A stretch of 64,000 nt of DNA, taken from Streptococcus sp. NPS 308. GTDB lineage: Bacteria; Bacillota; Bacilli; Lactobacillales; Streptococcaceae. Positions 48,826 to 57,845 of this stretch are shown in pieces. A model generated the notes under the pieces. The model did no database searches, was not told the DNA's origin, and saw only the letters and a program-made list of their open reading frames with translations. The stretch is taken from assembly GCF_002355895.1 (NCBI RefSeq), contig NZ_AP017652.1, positions 1,459,001 through 1,523,000 on the forward strand, written 5' to 3'. A program made the translations under genes and the position numbers. How positions within the stretch are numbered: the stretch's first letter is position 1; the number at the start of each line of letters is the position of its first letter.

Positions 48826-49221
48826 ATGAACAAATTTTTACGATTGCTATTTGTCTTAGTCATCATCGCTATGTTAGGCGCTTCTATACTACAAATTTTC
48901 TTTCCATCATACATGGGAAGCCACTCCGGGTACGGAATATCTGCTGGTTGGCAACGAGAAATTGGAATATGGAATTTAGCTGTATTGATTATTATTCTCG
49001 CTATCAATATTAAATACGATTGGTTCTATCTACGAATCGCACTTCTTGCTCTCATTATTGGCGGAATTGGAATAGGAACAAATCACTTACTCAATTATAT
49101 GGAGTATCACTCTCCTGTAAATGCTATCGGTGCTTTTGAAAATTACTTGCTAGCAATAGGGTGGTTTGTGGGATGGCTCATCGAGCGCCATTCCATAAAG
49201 AAGCCAAATGCTAGTAAATAA
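48826..49221 (+). CDS. Four-helix membrane protein, function unknown
   Basis: 131 residues with four hydrophobic segments (about 5-28, 48-60, 66-83, 105-118) and a conserved-looking PSYMGSHSGYGISAGWQREI between the first two. AAGGAG precedes the ATG. No family recognised. It follows gatB by 57 bases on the same strand. Confidence 0.75.
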   Translation: MNKFLRLLFVLVIIAMLGASILQIFFPSYMGSHSGYGISAGWQREIGIWNLAVLIIILAINIKYDWFYLRIALLALIIGGIGIGTNHLLNYMEYHSPVNAIGAFENYLLAIGWFVGWLIERHSIKKPNASK

Positions 49222-49325
49222 CGCCTAGTATATCTTAGATTATTTTAAAGGTTATTAGTTATTAATAGTTTAATAATCATTCGAATTCAGAATTCTACCT
49301 TTCCAATCATATAGTTAGGAGACAC

Positions 49326-50282
49326 ATGAAAAAGTTTTATGCTCTTTTAATGACCTGTTTATTACTTGTTTTTCTATCCGTGCCTCAAATCGTTGATGCA
49401 GGTGTCGGACATTCCAGAAGTGGTAGCAGCAGTCGCAGTAGCTCCAGAAGTAGTAGCCGCTCAAGTGGAGGAGGAAGTCGTTCTGGCGGCTCATCCTACC
49501 ACTACTACCGCTCTGGATACGGGTCATCCTCTAGTAGTTCTACTAGCTCTCCCTATCTAGGATTTATGTTCATATTAGTCGGAGGAATCATACTAGTTGT
49601 TATCGTTGAATCCTTAAAAAATAAAGCAAATAATTCAAGCACAAGCCACAGTAATACCAACTATCAACCAATCCACCGACGAATTGAACATAACACTTTG
49701 GCCATTAGTCGTGTAAAATATGGGGAACCAAACTTTGACGCTGATGCCTTCATTTCTTGGGTTAAGGAAGTCTACCTTAAATTACAGGTCGCCTGGACTG
49801 AGAAAAATTGGAACTCTGTCCGAGCTTTAGAAAGTACTAGTCTCTATTCACAGCACAGCACGCAATTAGAAGATCACATCCGAGCTAAGACAACCAATGT
49901 TTTAGAGAAAGTTTGTATCGAAAATGTTCGCATCAAGGAGTTCATTGAAAATCCTGACGGAAACGATACCTTAGTCGTAATCCTATCGTCTACCTTGCGG
50001 GACTATGTCATTGACGATGAGACTCGCCGTGTCCTTGAAGGAGATCCTAAAAAAGATCTCTTCACCGTGTATCAATTGAACTTTATCCGTCAACACGGTA
50101 GCCAAACGCAAGCAGTCAATCCAGACCAAGTTGTGAGTGACCACTGTCCAAACTGTGGCGCCCCATTGAAAATCTCTGCAGTTAGCGAGTGCGACTACTG
50201 TGGTGCCAATCTCTCTCGCAGTCCAAACCAATGGGTACTGGATACCTATGATGTTGTGGATGAAGACGAGCTTTATAATTAG
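49326..50282 (+). CDS. Membrane-anchored Tim44-like protein with zinc ribbon
   Basis: 318 residues. Signal-like N terminus (MKKFYALLMTCLLLVFLSVP), then a Ser/Arg/Gly low-complexity stretch (about 28-70), a membrane helix (about 78-96), a Tim44-like domain (about 125-260, with FDADAFISWVKEVYLKLQ) and a C-terminal zinc ribbon CPNCGAPL ... CDYCGANL. It lies 8 bases before an SPFH gene. Such pairs resemble the ydjG-H-I set that recruits PspA in Bacillus subtilis, suggesting an envelope-stress or membrane-organising role (inference). Confidence 0.82.
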   Translation: MKKFYALLMTCLLLVFLSVPQIVDAGVGHSRSGSSSRSSSRSSSRSSGGGSRSGGSSYHYYRSGYGSSSSSSTSSPYLGFMFILVGGIILVVIVESLKNKANNSSTSHSNTNYQPIHRRIEHNTLAISRVKYGEPNFDADAFISWVKEVYLKLQVAWTEKNWNSVRALESTSLYSQHSTQLEDHIRAKTTNVLEKVCIENVRIKEFIENPDGNDTLVVILSSTLRDYVIDDETRRVLEGDPKKDLFTVYQLNFIRQHGSQTQAVNPDQVVSDHCPNCGAPLKISAVSECDYCGANLSRSPNQWVLDTYDVVDEDELYN

Positions 50283-50290
50283 GAGGAATT

Positions 50291-51418
50291 ATGGGATTTA
50301 TACGTGCAGCCTTATCAGCAGGCTTAAATAGTTTTAATGATAGTAAATTCAAGGAAGTCATTGTCCTTCCAGACAATGTCTCTGGCGATGCCTTGGCCAT
50401 CAAGGGACAACTACTCACAAAAGACCCAGATGGACGTTCTCGTCACAGCAATCAAAACACAGGCCTCTTGTCAGATGGCAGTGTAGTTATCGTTCCTCAA
50501 GGCTATAGCGCTGTTTTGGTAAACAACGGTACCTTCCTTGGTGAAGTTCTCGAAGCTGGTAGCCACGAATGGCAAGCTGGTGATAACGCCTGGCTCCTTG
50601 AAAAAGGTGGTTTAAAAGGCACTTGGGAAAACTTTAAAAACCGTTTCTCTTTTGGTGGACAAGTCATCACCCAACAGGAAATTATCTTTATCCGCATGCA
50701 ACCCATGGCGGGCAATAAGTTCGGCACACAAAATGCGGTCGAATACTTCAGCGAACGTTACCAACAACTGCTCAACATCCGTTTCTATGGCTTGTTTGAT
50801 GTAAAAATCGCTGATCCAGTCCTCTTCTATGTGAGCTCTGTTAGCCGTCAAATTACTGACGGACAGCCATTCACTCTCCAGGATGTAGCTCAAGGAACGC
50901 TCCGTCAAAATATTGCACCGAAAATTGCGATTGCCATTGCCAAATACACCAACGAAAACAAGGTTGATATCTATAGCCTCAATGCCAACCAAGATACCTT
51001 TAACGAACTCGCTAAACAAGAAGTCAACAAGGTTTGGACAGGTCTCTACGGGATTGAAGCAACTAATATCTTGCTTGAAGACCTCAGCTACGACCAAGAA
51101 AGTCTTGATATCGTTCGCAAGCTCGACAGTGAGCTCGTGGCAATGAAGTACAACACGATTGAGATTGAAGAACGCCGCGCTCGTAACGAAGCGCTTATTG
51201 CTGCAGCTGCCAACGAAGGGAATGGCAATGGGATGAACATGTTTATGGGAATGAATCTTGGCCAAACTCTCGGTGGTCAACTAAGCCAACAAGCCCAAAA
51301 TCAAGCGCCTGCTCAAAATACTGGGCAAGCTACTAGCAAGAATTTTTATATCGAAGTTGATGGGAAATACGTTCTCGTCACCAAAGACGAAGATGGAAAT
51401 ATCGTACCAGTCAACTAA
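50291..51418 (+). CDS. SPFH-domain protein (YdjI-like)
   Basis: 375 residues. Central SPFH/band-7 domain (about 60-290) with QQEIIFIRMQPMAGNKFGT and VDIYSLNANQDTFNELAKQE; a Gly/Asn/Gln-rich linker (NGNGMNMFMGMNLGQTLGG) precedes a short beta tail, FYIEVDGKYVLVTKDEDGN. Oligomeric membrane-associated scaffold by family. Its own terminator follows at 51432. Confidence 0.87.
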   Translation: MGFIRAALSAGLNSFNDSKFKEVIVLPDNVSGDALAIKGQLLTKDPDGRSRHSNQNTGLLSDGSVVIVPQGYSAVLVNNGTFLGEVLEAGSHEWQAGDNAWLLEKGGLKGTWENFKNRFSFGGQVITQQEIIFIRMQPMAGNKFGTQNAVEYFSERYQQLLNIRFYGLFDVKIADPVLFYVSSVSRQITDGQPFTLQDVAQGTLRQNIAPKIAIAIAKYTNENKVDIYSLNANQDTFNELAKQEVNKVWTGLYGIEATNILLEDLSYDQESLDIVRKLDSELVAMKYNTIEIEERRARNEALIAAAANEGNGNGMNMFMGMNLGQTLGGQLSQQAQNQAPAQNTGQATSKNFYIEVDGKYVLVTKDEDGNIVPVN

Positions 51419-51431
51419 TTAAGCCCCTTCT

Positions 51432-51455
51432 GACATTTGAGTAATGTCGTCTTTT
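51432..51455 (+). terminator. Terminator of the SPFH gene
   Basis: Arms GACATT and AATGTC around TGAGT, followed by GTCTTTT. Confidence 0.7.
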
Positions 51456-51456
51456 A

Positions 51457-51465
51457 TGGTACAAT
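51457..51465 (+). promoter_or_regulatory. efp promoter (extended -10)
   Basis: TGGTACAAT, an extended -10 element directly after the previous terminator and 34 bases before the efp start codon. Confidence 0.6.
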
Positions 51466-51499
51466 AAAGAGTAAATTATTTTATTAAAGAGGTAAAAAC

Positions 51500-52060
51500 A
51501 TGATTGAAGCAAGTAAATTAAAGGCTGGTATGACCTTTGAAACAGCTGACGGAAAATTGATCCGCGTTTTGGAAGCTAGCCACCACAAACCAGGTAAAGG
51601 AAACACCATCATGCGTATGAAATTGCGTGATGTCCGTACTGGTTCTACATTTGACACAAGCTACCGTCCAGAGGAAAAATTTGAACAAGCCATCATCGAG
51701 ACTGTTCCAGCTCAATACTTGTACAAAATGGATGACACAGCCTACTTCATGAACACAGAAACTTACGACCAATACGAAATCCCTGTAGTCAACGTTGAAA
51801 ACGAATTGCTTTACATCCTTGAAAACTCAGATGTGAAGATTCAATTCTACGGAACTGAAGTAATCGGTGTTACCGTTCCTACTACTGTTGAATTGACAGT
51901 TGCAGAAACTCAACCATCTATCAAAGGTGCTACTGTTACAGGTTCTGGTAAACCAGCAACGATGGAAACTGGACTTGTCGTAAACGTTCCAGACTTCATC
52001 GAAGCAGGACAAAAACTCGTTATCAACACTGCAGAAGGAACTTACGTTTCTCGTGCCTAA
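51500..52060 (+). CDS. efp: Elongation factor P
   Basis: 186 residues. Rescues ribosomes stalled on polyproline. Three beta domains; the loop HHKPGKGNT carries the Lys at position 33 that is modified or acts at the P site. GAGGT precedes the ATG. Starts a unit with the asp23-like gene and nusB, as in other Firmicutes. Confidence 0.97.
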
Positions 52061-52081
52061 TCTCTAGAAAGAGGTCATTCT

Positions 52082-52471
52082 ATGGGAATTGAAGAACAAC
52101 TTGGCGAAATCGTTATCGCCCCACGTGTACTTGAAAAAATCATTGCTATTGCTACTGCAAAAGTAGAGGGTGTACACTCTTTTTCAAACAAATCAGTATC
52201 TGACACCCTTTCAAAACTTTCTCTCGGCCGCGGCGTTTATCTTAAAAACGTGAACGAAGAACTCACAACTGATATCTATCTCTACCTTGAGTACGGAGTA
52301 AAAGTTCCTAAGGTAGCTGTTGCTATCCAAAAAGCTGTCAAAGATGCTGTCCGCAACATGGCTGATGTAGAACTAACTGCTATCAATATCCACGTTGCAG
52401 GTATCGTTCCAGATAAAACACCAAAACCTGAATTGAAAGATCTATTTGACGAGGACTTCCTCAATGACTAG
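52082..52471 (+). CDS. Asp23/Gls24 family protein (YqhY-like)
   Basis: 129 residues. Asp23 domain: LGEIVIAPRVLEKIIAIATAKVEGV and VPKVAVAIQKAVKDAVRNM. The efp-yqhY-nusB order matches Bacillus YqhY, which is linked to control of acetyl-CoA carboxylase and lipid synthesis; interestingly the acc/fab cluster lies nearby. Overlaps nusB by 8 bases. Confidence 0.9.
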   Translation: MGIEEQLGEIVIAPRVLEKIIAIATAKVEGVHSFSNKSVSDTLSKLSLGRGVYLKNVNEELTTDIYLYLEYGVKVPKVAVAIQKAVKDAVRNMADVELTAINIHVAGIVPDKTPKPELKDLFDEDFLND

Positions 52472-52886
52472 TCCACTATTAGAATCTAGACGCCAACTCC
52501 GTAAATGTGCTTTTCAAGCTCTCATGAGTCTTGAGTTCGGTACGGATGTCGAAACTGCTTGTCGTTTCGCCTATACTCATGATCGTGAAGATACTGATGT
52601 GCAACTTCCAGCCTTTTTGACAGAGCTAGTTTCTGGTGTTCAAGCTAAAAAGGAAGAACTAGACAAGCAAATCACACAGCATTTAAAATCAGGTTGGACC
52701 ATCGAGCGTTTAACACTCGTGGAGAGAAACCTTCTTCGCTTGGGAGTCTTTGAAATCACTTCATTTGACACCCCTCAGTTGGTTGCTGTTAATGAAGCTA
52801 TAGAGCTTGCTAAGAGTTTTGCAGATCAAAAATCTGCCCGTTTTATCAACGGACTCCTTAGCCAATTTGTAACAGAAAAAAATTAA
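52464..52886 (+). CDS. nusB: Transcription antitermination factor NusB
   Basis: 140 residues from MTSPLLESRRQLRKCAFQAL, with GAGGA about 9 bases upstream inside the preceding gene; an in-frame ATG at 52446 is less likely. Binds boxA RNA with S10 for rRNA antitermination. ERLTLVERNLLRLGVFEI, NEAIELAKSFADQKSARFINGLL are diagnostic. Confidence 0.96.
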   Translation: MTSPLLESRRQLRKCAFQALMSLEFGTDVETACRFAYTHDREDTDVQLPAFLTELVSGVQAKKEELDKQITQHLKSGWTIERLTLVERNLLRLGVFEITSFDTPQLVAVNEAIELAKSFADQKSARFINGLLSQFVTEKN

Positions 52887-52891
52887 ATACA

Positions 52892-52930
52892 AGAAAAAGT
52901 GTTTGACGAATGTCAAACACTTTTTCTTTG
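52892..52930. terminator. Bidirectional terminator between nusB and CPBP gene 1
   Basis: Arms AGAAAAAGTGTTTGAC and GTCAAACACTTTTTCT with a GAAT loop; T-rich on both strands. Confidence 0.93.
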
Positions 52931-52937
52931 CTTCACT

Positions 52938-53663
52938 CTATCTAAAAAAACGATCATAGATTAAATTAGAAAGCAACAACCAGATGAAATCTGCATGAAT
53001 GAGAAAGTTAATAAAAATATGGCACAGGATTGTGATTTTTAGATTCTTTGTCCAACGGTAGACTAAAGCAAAGAAAAGACCGAAAAAACAATAAATCATC
53101 AAACTGATGGGGTCGCGATGGGACAATACCAAATGACTGAGCCCAAATATAAGAGCTGATAAGATGACATCCAAGTAGTATTTGGACTTAGGGAAAAAGG
53201 TATTCATAAAATAGCCTCTATGAACAATCTCCTCCAATATAGGCCCCAAAATGACAACTGAGATAAAAGAGAAGCAAGTCGTTAAAATAGTAGATTGCTC
53301 ACTGAAGGATAGGACCGAAAGAAGGTCTTCAAAGATATAGTGATTATTAATGAAGTGACTAAATTGTAAGTAAAAAGCACTTAACAACTGACGGACAAAA
53401 TAAGCAGCCACTAGACTAACTAGAAGGTAAAAGAATCTGGATTTCTTCGAGCCCTTTTTCTCAAAAATATAGAGCATTTTTTTCCTTTTAAGCCAATAGA
53501 TAACTAGTACTAAAAGAGCTAATTGCTCTACTGCTACAATAATAGAATAGCCATCCATACCCCAGACAAATAGCTTAGCCAGATAGAGACTACTGTAGTC
53601 TAGTAGATAAATTGATAGAAATACCAGTAATGTATAGATTCCCAAATGGCCTAGTTTTTTCAT
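52938..53663 (-). CDS. CPBP family intramembrane protease 1 (Abi / CAAX type)
   Basis: 241 residues from MKKLGHLGIYTLLVFLSIYL, with AGGAG upstream; the long upstream extension to 53777 has no ribosome site. About seven membrane segments. Catalytic motifs LEEIVHRGYFMN (EExxxR-type) and FGLSHLVLSHRD (FxxxH-type) followed by a third motif at the end. Such proteins process prenylated-type peptides or give bacteriocin self-immunity in streptococci. Highly similar to the next gene, so a tandem duplication. A degenerate ComE-like box lies upstream. Confidence 0.9.
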   Translation of the reverse strand: MKKLGHLGIYTLLVFLSIYLLDYSSLYLAKLFVWGMDGYSIIVAVEQLALLVLVIYWLKRKKMLYIFEKKGSKKSRFFYLLVSLVAAYFVRQLLSAFYLQFSHFINNHYIFEDLLSVLSFSEQSTILTTCFSFISVVILGPILEEIVHRGYFMNTFFPKSKYYLDVILSALIFGLSHLVLSHRDPISLMIYCFFGLFFALVYRWTKNLKITILCHIFINFLIHADFIWLLLSNLIYDRFFR

Positions 53664-53735
53664 ACTTACTCCTAAAAATCTTTGTCGACTTATTTTTATA
53701 GCATAAATATCTTTTATTATATTAACAACTATTTT

Positions 53736-53765
53736 TAAAAAAGTCAATTTTTCATCCTGAATGGT
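53736..53765 (-). promoter_or_regulatory. ComE-like box (degenerate) upstream of CPBP gene 1
   Basis: Minus strand: ACCATTCAG, 12 bases, ACTTTTTTA. The first repeat fits ComE and also the BlpR sequence ACCATTCAGGA; the second repeat is poor. The 12-base spacer (GATGAAAAATTG) differs at one base from that before CPBP gene 2. Confidence 0.5.
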
Positions 53766-53848
53766 TGCTTTACCCATTGAAAAACAAGAAATTGATAAAA
53801 AAGATTTCTCTATCTTCCTATCAAATTAGAAAAAGTGTTTGCCTTCCA

Positions 53849-54574
53849 CTATCTAAAAAAATGATAATAGATATAATTGTAAACAAAAATCCAGATGGGT
53901 TTTGCATAAATGAGAAAGTTGAAAAAACTATGACACAGAATGGTGATTTTTAGATTCTTTGTCCAACGGTAGACAAGGGCATAGAAGAGACCGCCTAAAC
54001 TATAAATAATCAAACTGATAGGATCTCGGTGAGTTAGGATCAAATGACTAAGTCCAAAGATAAGAGCAGATAGGATAACATCCAGATAGTACTTGGACTG
54101 GGGGAAAAAGGTATTCATAAAGTACCCTCTATGAATCAGTTCCTCTAATATAGGTCCGACGACTACTGTTAAATTAAAACTGAGAACAGTTGATAGAAAA
54201 GTTGGTTGACCATTGGAGTATAGAGTCGAAAGAAGGTCCTGAAAGATATACTTGTTATCAATTAGGTGATGAAACTGTAACTGAAAAGCATCCACCAATT
54301 GACGATCAAAATAAGTAGCCACTAGACCAACTACAAGGTAAAAGAATCTTGACTTCTTTGAACCCTTTTTCTCAAAAATATAGAGCATCTCTTTCTTTTT
54401 GAGCCAGTAGATAAATAATAGCAAAAGAGCTATTACTTCAACTGTTAAAAAGATAGAATAGCCATCTATCCCCCATCCTAAAAACTTAGTTAGATGCATA
54501 ATCCCTAACTCTGGTAGATAAACCGATAAAAATACCAGTAAGATAAAGACTCCCAAATGCCCTAGTTTTTTCAT
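53849..54574 (-). CDS. CPBP family intramembrane protease 2 (Abi / CAAX type)
   Basis: 241 residues with the same architecture as its neighbour: LEELIHRGYFMN and FGLSHLILTHRD motifs, about seven membrane segments, end NYIYYHFFR versus NLIYDRFFR. The two copies have near-identical stretches such as SKYYLDVILSALIFGLSH. GGAAG upstream of the ATG. A good ComE box about 150 bases upstream of the start codon suggests induction at competence. Likely role: immunity against fratricidal or bacteriocin peptides, or peptide processing (inference). Confidence 0.9.
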   Translation of the reverse strand: MKKLGHLGVFILLVFLSVYLPELGIMHLTKFLGWGIDGYSIFLTVEVIALLLLFIYWLKKKEMLYIFEKKGSKKSRFFYLVVGLVATYFDRQLVDAFQLQFHHLIDNKYIFQDLLSTLYSNGQPTFLSTVLSFNLTVVVGPILEELIHRGYFMNTFFPQSKYYLDVILSALIFGLSHLILTHRDPISLIIYSLGGLFYALVYRWTKNLKITILCHSFFNFLIYAKPIWIFVYNYIYYHFFR

Positions 54575-54724
54575 TTTTACAAACTTCCTTAACTTCTTGT
54601 TCCTCTATTCAACTTTTTCCCGTAATTTAGATTTCTAATTTCCTTTCGAGTTTGAAAATCATTTAAACATTACAAACTTCTATATCTAGTATAAATCATT
54701 TTTGACCAGTGTGCCATCCATCTC

Positions 54725-54754
54725 CTAAACTGTCAATTTTTCGTCCTGAATTGC
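54725..54754 (-). promoter_or_regulatory. ComE-binding box upstream of CPBP gene 2
   Basis: Minus strand: GCAATTCAG, 12 bases, ACAGTTTAG. The published ComE site is aCAnTTcaG, 12 bases, aCAgTTgAG; both repeats match closely and the spacing is exact. A TATACT lies about 31 bases downstream of the second repeat, where the promoter -10 would be. Confidence 0.75.
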
Positions 54755-54764
54755 ATTTTTCCAT

Positions 54765-54792
54765 AAAAAATGAGACCTTGCTAGTCTCATTT
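54765..54792 (-). terminator. Terminator of the fab-acc operon (after accA)
   Basis: Arms AAATGAGAC and GTCTCATTT around a 7-base loop, followed by TTTTTT on the minus strand; 9 bases past the accA stop. Confidence 0.92.
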
Positions 54793-54800
54793 AGTCATTC

Positions 54801-55568
54801 TTAGTATTTTCTAAACCGTTGGTAACGTTCTTCGAGGAGCTGTTCCAAGGCTAAGCCTTGCAAGCGGTCAAGTTCTGCACGCAATTCATTTTTAACACGA
54901 GCTTGCAGTTCCTTACTGGAAAGCCCTGCTTCTGAGATTACCTTGTCAACGATACCCATTTCTAGGAGTTCGTGTGAAGTGATTTTCATCAACTCTGCTG
55001 CCTCCATGGCACGGCTTCCATCCTTCCAAAGGATAGAGGCAAAACCTTCTGGGCTGAGTACGGCATAGATCGAATTTTCCAGCATCCAGACACGGTCAGC
55101 AACGGCTAGTGCTAATGCACCTCCAGACCCTCCTTCACCGATAATAATCGCGATGATTGGAACCTTGAGGTCGCTCATTTCCATCAGGTTTCGAGCGATT
55201 GCTTCCCCTTGTCCACGTTCCTCAGCTCCAACACCTGGGTAAGCTCCAGCAGTGTTGATGAAGGTTACAACTGGACGACCAAATTTTTCTGCCTGTTTCA
55301 TCAAGCGAAGAGCCTTGCGATAGCCTTCTGGATGGGGTTGCCCAAAGTTCCGTTTGAGGTTGTCATGAAGACTTTTTCCCTTTTGGATACCAACAACTGT
55401 GACTGCTTGGTCACCTAACCAGCCAATCCCACCGATGACCGCACCATCATCACGAAAAGAGCGGTCTCCATGCAATTCGATAAACTCATCAAAGATTCCA
55501 TTGGCAAAATCAAGTGCGGTCAAGCGACTCTGCTCGCGTGCCTCTCTGACTATTTTTGCAATATTCAT
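54801..55568 (-). CDS. accA: Acetyl-CoA carboxylase, carboxyltransferase alpha subunit
   Basis: 255 residues. With AccD transfers CO2 from biotin to acetyl-CoA, giving malonyl-Co[38 protein letters not shown] and [20 protein letters not shown] are diagnostic. Overlaps accD by 4 bases and is the last gene of the operon. The N-terminal coiled part of the E. coli protein is absent, as in other streptococci. Confidence 0.97.
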   Translation of the reverse strand: MNIAKIVREAREQSRLTALDFANGIFDEFIELHGDRSFRDDGAVIGGIGWLGDQAVTVVGIQKGKSLHDNLKRNFGQPHPEGYRKALRLMKQAEKFGRPVVTFINTAGAYPGVGAEERGQGEAIARNLMEMSDLKVPIIAIIIGEGGSGGALALAVADRVWMLENSIYAVLSPEGFASILWKDGSRAMEAAELMKITSHELLEMGIVDKVISEAGLSSKELQARVKNELRAELDRLQGLALEQLLEERYQRFRKY

Positions 55569-56431
55569 CCGCGACTTCCTCCATGCAATCTCACTAATTT
55601 AGCAATTGTATCTGGCAATTCTCTCCGTTTGACAATTGCATCCACAAATCCATGTTCAAGCAAAAATTCTGCCTTTTGGAAATCATCCGGCAAGGTCTCA
55701 CGAACTGTATTTTCGATAACACGACGCCCTGCAAAACCAACCAAACTCTGGGGCTCTGCTAGGATAATGTCACCTTCCATAGCAAAAGAAGCTGTCACTC
55801 CGCCTGTTGTCGGATCCGTCAAAATAGTCAGGTAAAAAAGTCCTGCCTTGGAATGGCGTTGAACTGCCGCAGAAATCTTAGCCATCTGCATCAAGCTCAT
55901 AATCCCTTCTTGCATACGTGCACCGCCAGAAGCCGTAAAAAGTACAACTGGCAACTTTTCAACTGTCGCATATTCAAACAAGCGCGTGATTTTTTCACCC
56001 ACAACGGTTCCCATCGACGCCATGATAAAGTTTGAATCCATGATCCCAAGGGCAACTTTTTGTCCCTTGATGCTAGCTGTACCAGTCAGGACAGCTTCAT
56101 CCAGTCCTGTTTTTTCACGCATGCTAGCCAGTTTTTTCTGGTAACCAGGAAAGTTCAAGGGATCTTGAGTTTCAATTCCTGTAAACATCTCCACAAAGCT
56201 ATCAGAATCAACTGTTAGAGCCAAGCGCTCTTGGGCTGAAATACGGAAAGTATAGCTACAATGGGGACAAATGCGCTCACTCCCAAGGTCCTTTTGATAA
56301 ATGGTGTGCTTACATCCAGGACACTTGGAGAAGAGTTCATCAGGCACCTCCGGCTTGGCTTGTGGTGCCTGCCTTACGGATCGATTAGGATTGATCCGAA
56401 TATACTTATCCTTTTTACTAAATAGAGCCAT
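55565..56431 (-). CDS. accD: Acetyl-CoA carboxylase, carboxyltransferase beta subunit
   Basis: 288 residues. Zinc ribbon [10 protein letters not shown] ... ICPHCSYTF (about 38-60) and the carboxyltransferase core [36 protein letters not shown]. Partner of AccA; the 4-base overlap suggests equal output. Confidence 0.97.
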   Translation of the reverse strand: MALFSKKDKYIRINPNRSVRQAPQAKPEVPDELFSKCPGCKHTIYQKDLGSERICPHCSYTFRISAQERLALTVDSDSFVEMFTGIETQDPLNFPGYQKKLASMREKTGLDEAVLTGTASIKGQKVALGIMDSNFIMASMGTVVGEKITRLFEYATVEKLPVVLFTASGGARMQEGIMSLMQMAKISAAVQRHSKAGLFYLTILTDPTTGGVTASFAMEGDIILAEPQSLVGFAGRRVIENTVRETLPDDFQKAEFLLEHGFVDAIVKRRELPDTIAKLVRLHGGSRG

Positions 56432-56466
56432 AAATCCCCCTTTTAGTTCTCATACTCTTTGAAAGT

Positions 56467-57834
56467 CTATTCTTTTTCTTGGTAATGTGGCAAGAAAGTT
56501 TCCATCAGGAAGGAAGTATCGTAGTCCCCAGCGATAACCCGACGGTCTGAAATCAGATCCAACTGGAAGTCTGCATTGGTTTGCACTCCTTCAATCTCAA
56601 GCTCATAAAGTGCCCGTTGCATCTTCATTAAGGCATCAAAACGATTCTCCCCATGAACAATGATTTTGGCAATCATACTATCATAGTAAGGGGGAATGGT
56701 ATAACCTGGATAAACTGCTGAGTCCACACGCAAGCCAACTCCACCACTTGGTAGATAGAGATTGGTAATTTTCCCCGGGCTTGGAGCAAAGTTAAATGCT
56801 GGATTTTCTGCATTGATCCGACACTCGATAGCATGACCACGCAGGACGATGTCTTCTTGCTTAACAGACAAGTGTTGTCCAGCCGCAATACGAATCTGCT
56901 CCTTGACGATATCCACACCTGAAACAAACTCTGTGACTGGGTGTTCAACTTGCACACGAGTATTCATTTCCATGAAGTAGAAATTACCACTCGCTTCATC
57001 GAGAAGAAATTCAATCGTCCCTGCATTTTCATAGCCAACAGACTCCGCTGCACGAACGGCCGCAGAACCAATTTCATGACGAAGGGTTTTGCCAATCGCG
57101 ATGGACGGGCTTTCTTCTAAGACCTTTTGGTTATTTCGTTGAAGAGAACAATCCCGTTCTCCTAGATGGATGACGTGTCCCTCTTGGTCAGCAAGGATTT
57201 GGACCTCGATATGACGAGCTGGATAAATCACACGCTCAAGGTACATAGCACCATTCCCAAAATTTGCCTTGGCTTCACTGGATGCTGTCTCAAAGGCTGC
57301 GACCAAGTCTTCTGCCTTTTCAACCTTACGAATCCCTTTTCCACCACCACCTGCCGATGCCTTAAGCATGACTGGATAGCCAATCTTTTCTGCAACTGCC
57401 AGGGCCTCTTCAGCAGTATGAACTTCACCATCAGAGCCAGGGATAACAGGAACTCCAGCCTTGATCATTTGCTCACGCGCATTGATCTTATCTCCCATGG
57501 TATCCATTACAGCGCCAGAAGGGCCGATAAACTTAATCCCCACTTCATCACACATCGTGGCAAACTTGGAGTTTTCGCTAAGAAAACCAAAACCTGGGTG
57601 GATGGCTTCTGCTTCTGTCAAAACTGCAGCAGATAAAATCGCATTGATATTGAGATAAGATTCTGTCGCCTTACCAGGTCCGATGCAGATAGCTTCATCC
57701 GCTAGGAGTGTGTGAAGAGCTTCCTTATCAGCAGTTGAATAAACTGCTACGGTTGCAATGCCCAATTCACGCGCAGCTCGGATAATGCGAACCGCAATCT
57801 CACCACGGTTGGCAATCAAAATTTTACGAAACAT
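56467..57834 (-). CDS. accC: Acetyl-CoA carboxylase, biotin carboxylase subunit
   Basis: 455 residues. ATP-grasp enzyme carboxylating the biotin on AccB. MFRKILIANRGEIAVRIIRA, ATP-binding KASAGGGGKGIRKVE, HIEVQILAD, and the catalytic EMNTRVQVEHPVTE are present. Confidence 0.97.
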   Translation of the reverse strand: MFRKILIANRGEIAVRIIRAARELGIATVAVYSTADKEALHTLLADEAICIGPGKATESYLNINAILSAAVLTEAEAIHPGFGFLSENSKFATMCDEVGIKFIGPSGAVMDTMGDKINAREQMIKAGVPVIPGSDGEVHTAEEALAVAEKIGYPVMLKASAGGGGKGIRKVEKAEDLVAAFETASSEAKANFGNGAMYLERVIYPARHIEVQILADQEGHVIHLGERDCSLQRNNQKVLEESPSIAIGKTLRHEIGSAAVRAAESVGYENAGTIEFLLDEASGNFYFMEMNTRVQVEHPVTEFVSGVDIVKEQIRIAAGQHLSVKQEDIVLRGHAIECRINAENPAFNFAPSPGKITNLYLPSGGVGLRVDSAVYPGYTIPPYYDSMIAKIIVHGENRFDALMKMQRALYELEIEGVQTNADFQLDLISDRRVIAGDYDTSFLMETFLPHYQEKE

Positions 57835-57845
57835 GGAGAACCTCC

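Noticed and set aside
50612..51280. A 222-codon open frame antisense to the SPFH gene.
   Set aside because: Shadow of strong codon bias in the real gene; no start signal and no known domain.
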